Source: Colias croceus | Taxonomy: Eukaryota; Arthropoda; Insecta; Lepidoptera; Pieridae | DNA: 64,000 nucleotides | Assembly (NCBI RefSeq): GCF_905220415.1 | Contig: NC_059548.1 | Location: 7,628,501 to 7,692,500, forward strand | Direction: 5' to 3' | Part shown: one piece after another, positions 11,043 to 23,461 of the stretch | Layout of the letters: each line of letters starts with the position of its first letter | Numbering within the stretch: the stretch's first letter is position 1 | Notes under the pieces: model-generated | The model's database searches: none | The model's input: only the letters and a program-made list of their open reading frames with translations | What the model was told of the DNA's origin: nothing | Translations under genes and position numbers: made by a program

Positions 11043-13668
11043 CTGAAAACATATCAAATTATTGTTACCTACGTTAAATATTAATCAATCGCTATTTAGT
11101 TGGTAAAGAAGCTACAATTAGGTACTAGTGTTAGACGAATTCAAGAACGCACATCACTGGTCGCGAACACGTCCCCTCCCTGATGGCAGTCGATTGCGCG
11201 GGAAGCGAGCATTGTGATTTGTGACGCAATATTCTTTCAGCTACTATATCTATACGTGGTATCTATACGCTACTATTCTATTCGTGGAACATAATATTAG
11301 TAGTAGTTAATCAAAAAACATATTCTTAGAATTGTTTTTAATATTGCGAATTTGCGATGGAAGCCTTCCAAGGCTATATAATATATCAAACGGATTTGAA
11401 TTATCTAGCAAATTACCAGAGGTTTGAGCCCTGTAAAACGACATATTAGCGATTAAAGTAAATAGTAGATGTTGCAACACGGCACGTTTAAAAACGTATT
11501 AGAATTACGTTTATATTTTGAAAAAATACCAAGGATTGGGTTCAAAGCAATGCAACGGCTATACAATCAACAAAATGCATGATATGTAAGATAAGTTATC
11601 TATAGAAAAACTATAAATATTATACTTAGAACAACTTCTATCTTTATGGTAAAGTATCAAAAGAGTAAAAGTAAATATTTATCACAATATAAAATAATAT
11701 GTAACATAAAACTGTGTAATTAATTATGAAAATTGAACACATTATCCGGGAAGAACCGGGAATTTAAACGAATAGTAATCAATATTCAATTTGTCGTTAA
11801 TTAAACGATTCTGCACGCAGTAATCAAGTCCATAATGAACAAAGCTGACCGATATATTTAATGGCATAGTTTCGGTTCGAACTCTGAACCCTGGACGAGA
11901 ACTAAATTATTGTTAATGGTCCAGAAGTTGATTGACATAGCATGAATCGCTAACGTATGTTGTAATCAGATTAATATGTTTGGAATTGTGTTACTCCCGA
12001 CTCTCATGGTAAGAACGAATGTTTGTTACTTATACGTATTATTTAACGACTCTTAATTTTTTTTATTAAATATTTATTACGATATGCAAAAAACGGCCAT
12101 CGATACTATTTATACTTGAATTTTCAATGATATTTTATATTAGTACCTATCTATCGTGTTCAACAAAAACATATCTTCAGTTTGAGTTCTGTTTCGTATA
12201 ATTATGCTTTGGTATTCAGCCGGCAGACCAAGGTCCAAACAATTTGGTCTATTCTCTTTTAATCCACCTTTTCCTTGACGTGACGCACGCGTCTATTTTT
12301 GTTAATTGTTTCGATTGACAATTAACTTGAATAAGAGCGCTTTTTCATATATGCCTAAATCAAGTGAATACGATCCTACCAAAAACAAATGTAAAAATTG
12401 GAGCCGAGTTCAATCGTTGACTTAATTTGCCAAAAAAGAAATGAGATCTAAATGTGTGCCAAGTTCTGCAGACAGTCCAGAAATTTATTTACAAAGATGT
12501 ATTAAGTTCTTAGGTTGACTGAAAACTCAATTGTTTTATTTTCCCTTAGAGAACAATGTTTATTCCAAAATATAACTTTTTTAATTTGAATAATACATAA
12601 TATAATTATTTTCACAAAGCAAACAACTAATGACCTATTGAACCCCATAATTTGATGAGGCTAGTTTTTAGAACCTCACAAAATATAATCAGTAGGTATG
12701 TAACATGTCTAGATAAGATCAGCATTGTACAGAATATCTGTATTCTAATACGAATATAATACGTATTCTGATACGAAAGTATTCATTTATATTTCCTTTC
12801 CACAATTTAGTTATTTCAGAAATAACTTGGAATTAAAATAGTATTCCACTAAGCTGGCTCGTAAGGATAAAGAATATTACATTTAAACATGACCAAAGAG
12901 CTTTAACTACAATGACACTAATTAAATGACTGAACCTTACAGAGCCACGGTCTTTGTAATAAACATGGTCATAATTATAATAAAATTCTTTACTTTATTC
13001 CTGGATGTATATTTTATTCCTGTTATAATTTTAAATGTTAATATTTAATTATTAATGCTTTCTCTATTTAACTATGAAATGAGGTTTCAAAGTAACTAAA
13101 AGGGACTGTGTAGGCGTACAGTTAAGTTACAAGGGGTGTATTTATTAATTAAATATTTAAAAACATTTGTAGTTTCAGTTTTAACATTTGCGCTTTATGT
13201 TATTGCGGTTTTTGCATCATCGACATTTCATCTAACTAGGGGGCCTGGGAAAATCTCTTTTCCGATCAAATTGAACTCAATTGGATTTGAGTGCTGGATA
13301 CAAATTTTATGGTATTACTTAGTGATGATCGGAACGGAATTTATTTCCATTTTATAGCAATAAATATAGATAATTCGTTATATTACTAATATTAGCAATC
13401 CTCGATTTAATCGAATCTGCGAGTTATAAAACCTAGAATAACAAACACGGACGTAATTACATATTATTTTGTTACACCTGAAGTGTTCATACTTTCTTTA
13501 TCACTACAAATACGTATGTTTGTATTTCTTTATGTGCATCCACGTCTTTTTAACCGACTAGATGCAACATAAAATAGCAGATAGCAACATCAGCTAGTAT
13601 ACCTAATGTGCAACAGTAAGAGTTGATTATAAAAGTGTATTAGTACATAAGCTTATACTTTATAGTCC
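11043..13668. other. intergenic with one candidate start exon
   Basis: At 11976-12008 the plus strand has ATG, ten hydrophobic-leaning codons (MFGIVLLPTLM), then GTAAGA. A TATATTTAA box lies near 11850. This resembles the short signal-peptide first exon of a secreted protein, but no phase-0 continuation was found. The open frame at 13136-13357 has an acceptor-like TTTCAG at about 13178, but in the wrong phase for that start. Confidence 0.25.
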
Positions 13669-16600
13669 AAGATCCCAGAGCGATAAGACATAACTTATTT
13701 TCTAAAAGATGAAACTTTAAGTTCTCAGTAGTGTCTCATGTACTTTGTATACCTGCGTGTTTGTGAAGTTTGCCCAGTGACACCTGGGCAGGTACCAGGT
13801 GAGAAAGGTGACTAAAAATAAGAGTTACTTTACTTAAATTTAGATGGCTGATTTTTAGATATATTTTATAGAATATCATTCTCAAATGGTATCGCAAGTA
13901 TCAGACACTTTTCATGGACCAAAACTTTAGTCAGACGCTTTAAAGCTCCACCAAAAATAAATAAACTTTACTTATTTTTTAATGTCTTATTTTTTAATAT
14001 GTTATCAACATAACTATTACAAAATTATATTTAATCAGTCAGACAAATTGGAATGACCAAAAATCCACTAAACACAAAAAATATTCAGCCGTGAGTACGA
14101 ACGCGAGAGCACTATATGAGCATGCGTGTCAGAGGGAAGAATGTAAATATTCCAAAAAGTACTTACTGCTTTCGATAAAATATTTCTGCATCTCTTTTCA
14201 AATAAAATGAATTTCAACATTAAGGTAATAATTAATAATTATTAAAATTAAAATAATTTATTGCATATATTCGGTAAATTATTTTTTAGCATAGAACCTC
14301 CACCTTTTTGTTTTAGGATGAAAAAGAAAATAGTGTGACAGGCTTAGTGCTTGACAAAGTGGTAAAGTCACGTATCGATAAAAATACAATAATTATAATA
14401 TCTATCTTTTTCATCCCTAATATTTACGCAATTATGCACATAAATTTAAACAATATTTTTTAAGGTTTCCATTTTTTTAGATTTTTGTGCTCTTCTAGAT
14501 TGCGTAAAAAATAGATGCGATCTTTAAACAGACTGGACTCCTAATAGGCTAATAGTGACTATTTGTAGCTATCATTTTGAGAGAAAATATGTCAACATAA
14601 TTTAAAACTCATGCTGCCATATTATCTATAGAAATTTAAAAATAGTCTCTTTTTAACTTGTAGTCAGATACGGTATGTACAAATATTATATTTATTGAAA
14701 GGGCTACAAACTGAAACAATCGATATTTATTTAATGTGAATTGACATTACTTTTAACTTTTTTCTATACTACGTATCTTTGTTATTCAAAATCTGTGGAT
14801 GTGTGACGCGCTATAGGTCTACCAGAATCTGATGGCATATTTATATTTAAGAAATATAAGATTTTCATGTGGCAACTTATTTGACAACTATCAAAATGGT
14901 TGTCAAATTATTTGTCTTTTTTGCAGTTGATGAATAATTTTTAGGATTTTGCCTAAAAATTCTTCGAAAATGTCGAAAAAGCCGCTGCGATCACAAGCAA
15001 GAGGTGTTGTTTATAATGTGTATAGAAAAACATTCGATGAAGAAGGGTCAAACACATCACAATTTTCAATTTTGAAGATTTTATTGGTAAATTGGACTTA
15101 CCCGTTTTGATACTTTAAATTAAAAAAGATTATAATATTTAGGTAACTATAATATTGTTTGTTGATTAGAATATAATTTTATGAAAACTTATTAAAGGAG
15201 TTTCCAATACGGCTATTCGTCAAATCCAAGCTGTCCAAGTCAATTTTATAATGTGTGTATAAGTTAATACTTATGAAAATAAACATAGTTTTATTTTATT
15301 TTTATTTTATTTTATAAAAAATTATAAGCAGTTATGATCTACATTAACATTATATCGATATTTTCACATGGCATACTGGTAATGAATATACAAATATAGG
15401 TATGTGTAAATAATAATATGTATTACCTGTATAAAAGTAATATGTATAATTGTATACTATACATGTAAGTATGTACCTTTAAAATATTAAGTGGATATCT
15501 CATTATTAAGTACAGTATTGTCCACTTATGTAATGTGACTATTGATATTGAGGACAAAATAAAAAATAAGCAGTATCAAGATCGTTCAGTCCATTTTCCC
15601 CAGGGTTGCACACTCAAAATTTTGATTTCCCTAATTGCCATCAGATTCTGGTTTACCTATACTATCGATCCCCCTCAATACCCTTAGGATACTCGTAAAC
15701 ACGCTTGCTTGTGCGCGTGAGCCATTTCGGACGTTTTGTATGAAGTTTCCTTACTGTATGTATCTGTATATTGTGTTACTATGGACGTCTCACTCGCTCT
15801 GAAACGCATGCATAATAGAGTAAGATCCCAGAGCGATAAGACATAACTTATTTTCTAAAAGATGAAACTTTAAGTTCTCAGTAGTGTCTCATGTACTTTG
15901 TATACCTGCGTATTTGTGAAGTTTGCCCAGTGACACCTGGGCAGGTACCAGGTGAGAAAGGTGACTAAAAATAAGAGTTACTTTACTTAAATTTAGATGG
16001 CTGATTTTTAGATATATTTTATAGAATATCATTCTCAAATGGTATCGCAAGTATCAGACACTTTTCATGGACCAAAACTTTTGTCAGACGCTTTAAAGCT
16101 CCACCAAAAATAAATAAACTTTACTTATTTTTTAATGTCTGATTTTTTAATATGTTATCGACATAACTATTACAAAATTATATTTAATTAGTCAGACAAA
16201 TTGGAATGACCAAAAATCCACTAAACACAAAAATTATTCGGCCGTGAGTACGAACGCGAGAGCATTATGCATGCGTTTCAGAGCGAGTGAGACGTCCATA
16301 GTAACACAATATACAGATACATACAGTAAGGAAACTTCATACAAAACGTCCGAAATGGCTCACGCGCACAAGCAAGCGTGTTTACGAGTATCCTAAGGGT
16401 ATTGAGGGGGATCGATAGTAGCGCGTCACACATCCACAGATTTTGAATAACAAAGATACGTAGTATAGAAAAAAGTTAAAAGTAATGTCAATTCACATTA
16501 AATAAATATCGATTGTTTCAGTTTGTAGCCCTTTCAATAAATATAATATTTGTACATACCGTATCTGACTACAAGTTAAAAAGAGACTATTTTTAAATTT

Positions 16601-17574
16601 CTATAGATAATATGGCAGCATGAGTTTTAAATTATGTTGACATATTTTCTCTCAAAATGATAGCTACAAATAGTCACTATTAGCCTATTAGGAGTCCAGT
16701 CTGTTTAAAGATCGCATCTATTTTTTACGCAATCTAGAAGAGCACAAAAATCTAAAAAAATGGAAACCTTAAAAAATATTGTTTAAATTTATGTGCATAA
16801 TTGCGTAAATATTAGGGATGAAAAAGATAGATATTATAATTATTGTATTTTTATCGATACGTGACTTTACCACTTTGTCAAGCACTAAGCCTGTCACACT
16901 ATTTTCTTTTTCATCCTAAAACAAAAAGGTGGAGGTTCTATGCTAAAAAATAATTTACCGAATATATGCAATAAATTATTTTAATTTTAATAATTATTAA
17001 TTATTACCTTAATGTTGAAATTCATTTTATTTGAAAAGAGATGCAGAAATATTTTATCGAAAGCAGTAAGTACTTTTTGGAATATTTACATTCTTCCCTC
17101 TGACACGCATGCTCATATAGTGCTCTCGCGTTCGTACTCACGGCTGAATATTTTTTGTGTTTAGTGGATTTTTGGTCATTCCAATTTGTCTGACTGATTA
17201 AATATAATTTTGTAATAGTTATGTTGATAACATATTAAAAAATAAGACATTAAAAAATAAGTAAAGTTTATTTATTTTTGGTGGAGCTTTAAAGCGTCTG
17301 ACTAAAGTTTTGGTCCATGAAAAGTGTCTGATACTTGCGATACCATTTGAGAATGATATTCTATAAAATATATCTAAAAATCAGCCATCTAAATTTAAGT
17401 AAAGTAACTCTTATTTTTAGTCACCTTTCTCACCTGGTACCTGCCCAGGTGTCACTGGGCAAACTTCACAAATACGCAGGTATACAAAGTACATGAGACA
17501 CTACTGAGAACTTAAAGTTTCATCTTTTAGAAAATAAGTTATGTCTTATCGCTCTGGGATCTTACTCTATTAAA
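13669..17574. repeat. nested palindrome of a 1.3 kb repeat family
   Basis: The forward copy runs 13669-15815 (interrupted at 14814-15659). A partial forward copy of the first 440 bp lies at about 15822-16268. An uninterrupted inverted copy lies at about 16270-17574. All begin AAGATCCCAGAGCGATAAG. The inner end (ACTATCGATCCCCCTCAATA through GACGTCTCACTCGC) is mirrored around about 16.0 kb. Forward and inverted copies are nearly identical over more than 1 kb, so the rearrangement is recent. A dispersed partial relative lies at about 57150-57778. Confidence 0.85.
14814..15659 (+). mobile_element. TA-flanked DNA transposon remnant (Tc1/mariner-like)
   Basis: The ends TAGGTCTACCAGAATCTGAT and the inverse of ATCAGATTCTGGTTTACCTA are about 24 bp terminal inverted repeats. 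TA is present on each side (14812-14813 and 15660-15661). The inverted host copy near 16420 and the relative near 57670 read straight through (GCTACTATCGATC) and are empty sites. A 46-codon frame at 14970-15110 begins MSKKPLRSQARGVVYNVYRK, which recalls the N-terminal DNA-binding region of IS630/Tc1-type transposases. A helix-turn-helix-like stretch (KGVSNTAIRQIQ) follows in another segment. The catalytic domain is absent. Confidence 0.75.
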
Positions 17575-17586
17575 TCATTTATCACA

Positions 17587-17823
17587 TCCTTACTAATATT
17601 ATAAATGCGAAAGTAACTCTGTCTGTCTGTCTGTTACTCAATCACGCCTAAACTACTGAACTAATTTTCATGAAATTTGGTATGGAGATATTTTGATACC
17701 CGAGAAAGAACATAGGCTACTTTTTATCCCGGAAAAATGACGCAATCTCGGAAATCCCACGGGAACGGGAACTATGCGGGTTTTTCTTTGACTGCGCGGG
17801 CGAAGCCGCGGGCGGAAACCTAG
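17587..17823 (+). mobile_element. Lep1-type Helitron
   Basis: Near-complete copy: TCCTTACTAATATTATAAAT start, (GTCT)n, then GAAGCCGCGGGCGGAAACCTAG end and T. It lies just beyond the 3' side of gene A exon 2, immediately next to the palindrome. Confidence 0.85.
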
Positions 17824-17901
17824 TTTACTATACGTAGATAATTGTCACTTTTTCGGTGAAAACATGATGTCTCAGATGGTTATTAAATGTCAAATATAAA
17901 C

Positions 17902-18927
17902 CTGTTCTAAGTCCACTCTTGTGTTCCACATAGCAGTAAGTATATCCAATGAACACGCCTACAGCTATAGCCGACATGATCATCACAATGAGAGCTGCAG
18001 TGCAAACGACACATACCAGCCATTTTGGTTTACTGCAATCATAGATAAAATAAATTGAGATAAATAACTATAGCTGCTCCGCGCGGCTCCACTCCTTTTG
18101 GTCGTAGCGTGATGATATTATAGCCTTCCTCGATAAATAAGCTATCTAACACCGAAATAATTTTTCAAATCGGACCAGTAGTTCCCGAGATTAGCGCGTT
18201 CAAACAAACAAACAAACTCTTCAGCTTTATAATACATATTAGTTTAGATTGTATTCCCTAGGGCCTAGTTGCTTAAACCAGACGTTAGTGGTGTGGTGAT
18301 AATTCTTGAGATACATAAGTAGTAAAATGCAGTTGGCACTTCCTTTTCACATCACGATTACAATGTGGTCTTATGATGATAATGGCGTGTTATTTATTGT
18401 TCTGACTTCTGAGCCAGAAGCTTTGTAGTTTATTACTATTGTCGTCTTTCTATTCTTAAGCTAGCGCGCACGAGCAACTTTGTCTCCGCAACTATTTTGT
18501 CTCTCCCACCCATGACCCATGGGCTAGTATGAAAGTGCGTGCACGTAGCGACGCAACTCCCCATACAATTGATGGGAGAGACAAAATAGTTGCGGAGACA
18601 AAGTTGCTCGTGCGCGCTAGCTCTAAGTTTCTATTCATTAAAATTATGAACATTTTTGTTGTCGTTGTTTCAGTTGGCGATAAAGATACCTATAATTCAA
18701 ATTGAAATGTGATAATATGATAATGAAAGCTTTTAGCTTTAGTGTTTAAAAGTGGTTGTAGTTGCTTTCCATTAGGTACTTTTTGAATATAAAAATTCCC
18801 TCTGGTAAATTTTATATTTTATGCATTCGGTTTATTGATAAAACTTTAAGAGCGTTATGATAAAAATAACTTACTTCTTTAGAGACTCCGGTAAATTTTC
18901 AGACTTTAAAATTGTATAATTGGTCAT
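17902..18927 (-). CDS. gene A: small single-pass membrane protein, first two exons
   Basis: Minus-strand exon 1 is 18875-18927 (MTNYTILKSENLPESLK, ending AA at a GTAAGT donor, phase 2), with an in-frame stop six codons upstream of the ATG. Exon 2 is 17902-18032, after a GATTGCAG acceptor. Together they encode a short polar N-terminus, KPKW, one transmembrane helix (residues about 22-46) and the exit motif G-Y-T-Y-C-Y-V-E. Exon 2 is 131 nt, the same length as in gene C, and ends in phase 1 as in B, C and D. The donor is GT but weak (GTTTAT); read through, the frame would add 26 codons to a stop beside the Helitron. The best next exon is 10849-11042. Head to head with gene B, ATGs 466 bp apart. 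Family not recognised. Confidence 0.65.
18066..18244 (-). mobile_element. second-type Helitron, reverse
   Basis: Inverted relative of the 5247-5472 element, sharing AATTTTTCAAATCGGACCAG and the (CAAA)n tract. It sits in intron 1 of gene A. Confidence 0.7.
18459..18622. repeat. hairpin MITE, copy 1
   Basis: About 50 bp terminal inverted repeats (AGCTAGCGCGCACGAGCAAC and its complement) around a 65 bp centre. The near-identical copy at 43815-43982 shows it is a mobile MITE. It lies in intron 1 of gene A and could form a long RNA hairpin if transcribed. Confidence 0.85.
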
Positions 18928-19392
18928 ATTAAGATATTATTAAACTTTGTTATAAATAAATAATATCAAAAAATAGATGACATGACCGATCAAACTTATC
19001 GCTTGATAACTTCTTGATAAGATTCCTCTTTACATCCACAATTACATCTCTTCACCCACTTAGGTCAGTCTAAATTTCCAAACTTAATTGTATTTTTAAT
19101 CACTCTTATTTATTTGGGAACAAATCAGATGCATTATTAAAATGTATGTTCTTTATAAAATGGTCAATACTTTTAAATGTGTGTTTCAATCACGTTTCAA
19201 TGGTTTCAAACAGCGTTGCAAAGATTTTCTTTTTTTCTTTTGGCTATATCAATGATCGCTTTCCTTTCTTTTGGCTATGATCTCGTATTTATGGTTAGTT
19301 TTCTGACATAATATACACAATATTTACATTGTTTATTTTTTATATTATTTTTATAATTTACACATATTTTATTATTTTACTCAAAGTAAATA
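18928..19392. promoter_or_regulatory. shared divergent promoter of genes A and B
   Basis: This 465 bp separates the two divergent start codons. Three GATA-type motifs lie within 27 bp: CTTATC at 18995, TGATAA at 19004 and TTGATAAG at 19014. TATA-like TTTATAA sequences lie near each gene. GATA factors commonly drive gut and fat-body genes in insects. Joint control is inferred. Confidence 0.4.
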
Positions 19393-21057
19393 ATGTGCCA
19401 CTGTTCTGCAATATTAAATTGTTTAGGAAATTTAACGTATATTTTCGAAAAGTAAGTTGAATAGTTTTATCCAGAAACTCTTATTTATATCGAGGTATGC
19501 TCAAGGAAACCTTTAAAAAATATCTTTCGCATGAAATCTTACTCACATAATAATATCGGCAAATAGTGAAACATTGAATTTTTCGAAATTAAACTTTGAT
19601 CGATATTATTTTGCCCATGCGGTTTTAACGGAGATAACAACCAAACTATAAATATTAAATACTGGTAACGGTACCTTGGTTTTCGTTTATAACGAAACTA
19701 TGGTGGGATTGAATATTTTATATTCCTAAACTTGAAAAGAATTCAACATTATAAATGAAATGAGCCATTGATAAACGCCTTTATTACATAAAAACTCCGA
19801 GGAATAATTTGGACAGTAATGAGTTTCAAAAACTGGGATTGTTTTGAATCAATGCTAAGGAAAAAAAAATAAAATTGTATTGTTTTTTACTTTAATTTCA
19901 TAATCTATTTTTAATATCCTTGTATCATGAATAAATATAGTTTTATTGCTAATATTAATTAATATTCACGATAAATTCCTCGTTTTTGTTGGATTATACA
20001 TATTTGTCTTGGTCTCTAGGTTGCGTGAATATTATTATATCATCACTACATCCTTCTCTATGTATATTTAAATGTTTAAACTAGGCATGGATTTTGATGC
20101 GGTGTTTTCATAGATAAACGATTAACATTCTTAATTCGTAGAGATTTAGCATATTATATTGAAGCTGCGGTCGGAAAGCTAGTAGTATCATAAAAATATT
20201 TCTAAACAGCATATTCAAGTGAAGTTATTTAAATACCTAATATTTGATTTATTTATTTTACAGACTCACAGCATGTTGCGCCGCGGTAGCTGTTGTGTCC
20301 TGCCTCGTTTCAACCTTAATATTTATGTTGAGTATTGGAATTGGCCTAGGTTACAATTATTGTTACGTTGACTACACTTCTGGCAGACGAGTTGAAGATG
20401 GTATGTACACTTCACATAGTAATGGTAATTTAATTTTTGTAATTACATGAGAGGAAGAGCTTACTTATGTCCATCTAATTACTAATAGAATATTCAAAGA
20501 GATTATTTTTCTCTTTTCTAACTAAAATAGCACATTAAATCTAATTGTTAGCCTTAAAATTTATCCAGTAGGTATGTCCTAATGACTGCTTCCCTGGTAC
20601 AGTGGTTGACGCGTAAGCGTAAAACCGAAGGGCCCTGGGTTCCATTCTTGGTGGAGACTAAAAAAACCTACTTGTCCCTAAAGAAAATCGATCAGTGAAA
20701 CAGATGTATGCAGAATGCAGATGCATTCTGCATACATCTGTTTCAGGGTAAAGGGCAGATGCCCTTTACCCTCACTTGGGGACACAGGACTTTACTTTTA
20801 ACGTCCTAAAGAACAAAATTACTAAATTATGTATTTAATTATTTTCAGAAATTAATTCGGCCACTACTATAGATGTTAATTCTATAGTAGAAGTAACACA
20901 ACGTAATACAAATAACGCCAATGTGTCAAAAGCAATAGGACGTATGTACCTACAACCAACGATGAGCATCCCCTTAAAGAGTAACATCGACTTCCCGCTT
21001 CTTATACAGAGGATTAAAGCGTCTAAGAAGAATATTACGTTACAATTAACGTTATAA
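19393..21057 (+). CDS. gene B: 134-aa single-pass membrane protein
   Basis: Exons 19393-19451, 20264-20400 and 20849-21057, all with GT/AG borders (GTAAGT, GTATGT; acceptors TTTTACAG and ATTTTCAG). Phases are 2 then 1, and the frame stays open to TAA. An in-frame stop sits two codons before the ATG. The N-terminus is Cys-rich (MCHC...), with a helix at about residues 22-49 ending in a glycine-zipper-like G-I-G-L-G and the motif Y-N-Y-C-Y-V-D-Y. A C-terminal domain of about 80 residues carries N-V-S and N-I-T sequons and ends I-T-L-Q-L-T-L. Sequons on the C-terminal side suggest that side is lumenal or extracellular (type II). Intron 2 holds a SINE. I recognise no family; paralogous to A, C and D. 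Confidence 0.75.
20584..20800 (+). mobile_element. tRNA-derived SINE, copy 1
   Basis: The head carries a pol III A box (TGGTACAGTGG) and a decayed B box (GGGTTCCATTC). The tail ends CTTGGGGACACAGGACTTTA. A second copy lies at 53143-53370. It sits inside intron 2 of gene B and contains a 40 bp palindrome at about 20701-20742. Confidence 0.75.
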
Positions 21058-21711
21058 TGACGGGATATTCGTTTATTGTTGAAGTTGAAATGTCCAAGTT
21101 GAGTTTCAAGGAGCTATTGTGAAATCGTATTTTCTTTTAGGAAGTGAACGTAAGGAACAATTTGCAGCGCTCGGGGTTTATAATGAATATACAAGCTTTA
21201 TAAATGTATAATTAACAACGATTTTTACAATTTTTTTGTTTATAGGGAACGTCTTTTACTTTTATATTTTTATTTTATTAAAGTTTGTTTTTGTTTTCTT
21301 GGCTTTTTTTCGTAATGATAAATGAAATGTTTCTCTACTATCGAAGTTTAACAAAGCTAAGTGTATCAATAGCAAACAATATTTTATATTTGTTAGAGAA
21401 CATTGACGATTTGGTAACACTTTTGGTACTTTCATAATTCGGTAGTTCGAAAGCTTACCTCCTACATGCTCTCAAACGTTAGAGCTTTGTAATATATTAC
21501 TTCAGATAAAGTTCGTTGGAATCACATGCATAAAAAATCAGACGACTATTTCAATATATAGAGTGATATAGACAAAACGGCTTTACCACTTTCCAAAATC
21601 TTTATGACACGATAATAATTATTATGGTAATTATGTCATTACGACAAATTCATTACATTATTGTCTCTTTGCTATTTTTTATATTCCGAAGAAAGATACG
21701 ATTCTTACTTA

Positions 21712-23461
21712 ATGGGTTGTATAGTCAGCGTTATCTCTCATGTGCTGCAAGTATCCGAGAAGTAAGTATCTTAAATGATATGATTAATGAGATAAAATTC
21801 TTATTTTCATTATCTTAAACGCGAAAGTTTTAATGTAAGGATCATCCTTACTATTTCGCGGAAAAACTACAAGAAGGATTTAGATGAAACTTTAAAGGAA
21901 TAGTTATACATTGAGCCTTCATTGAGCTATAGAATTATTTGATTTTGCATGCGGGTTCGTCCACAGGGGAAACCGTCATAATTTATTGCTTCCCTGGTTG
22001 GCCTAAGTTTACAGATGTAGTGCCCACGTAGATTTTAGTACTTTAATTGGCTCTTAGTTGATTTAATTTCACAAGTATTATGCTTTCTTATTTCCTATAA
22101 CATATTTTTGTGGCTGTATAATGTATTGCTATTTTATTTAAGGCTTTATTTTTTAACTGTATGCCTATGAAGATGTACCTACATATGAAGTAAGTATCTT
22201 AATATATATAAATCTCGTGTCACAATGTTTGTCCTCAATGGACTCCTAAACCACATAACCGATTATAAGTAATAAAATTCGCACACCATGTGCAGTTCGA
22301 TCCAACTTGAGAGATAGGATAATTTTTATGAAAAAAAACGTAAACATGTAGGTACCACGGGCGAAGCTGGGGCGAACCGCTAGTAATTACGTATAAGGGA
22401 ACAAGAGTTCAGATTACGACAATCTCTTTACAATCTCTAATAATAATAGAGCTCTAATAATACTTATTTGCTTTTCGTTTTCAGGATATCAATTTGTTTC
22501 TCATGCGCCGCATTGGTATCTTGCATAATTGTAACAATAACATTAACGTTATGTATGGGGATTGGTATCGGATATAATTATTGCTACGTAGATTTTAAAA
22601 CAAAACACAGATACGGTAATTTTTGTGTTGTTTTTCACTTTTTTATTAGACGAAGCTTTAAGCTTAGGATTTCACTAAAGACGCGTTTAATGTCTCCTAC
22701 TTTAAAATTTATGTTCTCAGCTCGAGCTCAATGAATTTAGATTGAAATTGAAAGGTATTTTCTGTGGAATAATTGAATTTATTCGAGTTCATTGACCTGT
22801 TTATGTGGAAAAATTCTAATTCATTGTTAAAATGTGTGGAATTGAGAGTTTTTTAAGTTAATTGTTATTTTAGCGGGGAAGTTATTTTGAAGTGAAACTT
22901 CTTTTGGCGCGTTGAGGGTAAAATTTTAAGGTCATGCAATACCGTCTCGTCATGGAGTAAAGCGATGATTTTAATATCTTTTAGAAGCTTGCCAATGAAG
23001 GTTCACTTCTGACACGTGTGCTCGGTACAAACTCTCTTTTATTATGAAAGATATTTTAATTTTCAGTGCCAGCACGCTACAAATGGTATCGCTATCATCC
23101 AACTCCACATTGGCGACGATCAGATCGTGATGATTCTTATGATTATGTTTCGGAAGATGCTGAGGAGCAAACAACAGAAATAAATTCTAATTCCACAATA
23201 ACTACACAAAACTATGAAAAGAACTATACTACATCAGTAACACTAAATGAAAAAGCAAACTCTTCAAAGGTGTATGACGTAATTGTAAATGAAATATTGA
23301 AAGAAAATGCTAAAAATAATAATCTAAGTAACACAATTGAATTAAATGAAAATGATAACTCGAAACTACTTATTCCTATAAGTGGTTTGGATTTAATATC
23401 TCTATTGTCGAAGTGGAGAGCTGAAAATAGAAATTATTCACTTCAAATAGTTGTTTCATAA
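21712..23461 (+). CDS. gene C: 191-aa single-pass membrane protein
   Basis: Exons 21712-21761 (donor GTAAGT), 22485-22615 (acceptor GTTTTCAG, donor GTAATT) and 23067-23461 (acceptor ATTTTCAG). Phases 2 and 1 match genes A, B and D. The N-terminus MGCIV has a Gly2-Cys3 that could be acylated. One helix spans about 19-46, ending G-I-G-I-G-Y-N-Y-C-Y-V-D. The ectodomain has a basic-aromatic patch (Y-R-Y-H-P then H-W-R-R), an acidic tyrosine-rich stretch, at least four N-x-S/T sequons and the C-terminal block L-L-I-P-I-S-G-L-D-L to N-Y-S-L-Q-I-V-V-S, related to the ends of B and D. AATAAA lies near 23761. The first exon is chosen on donor strength, length and phase; it has no close upstream stop, so it is less certain than the rest. 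Confidence 0.72.
22202..22383 (+). mobile_element. third-type Helitron
   Basis: Same start (TATATAAATCTCGTGTCACA) and end (GGCGAACCGCTAG) as the 8040 element. Inserted in intron 1 of gene C. Confidence 0.75.

Noticed and set aside
13136..13357. 73-codon frame with hydrophobic start
   Set aside because: No ATG, and its possible acceptor is in the wrong phase for the only upstream start exon.
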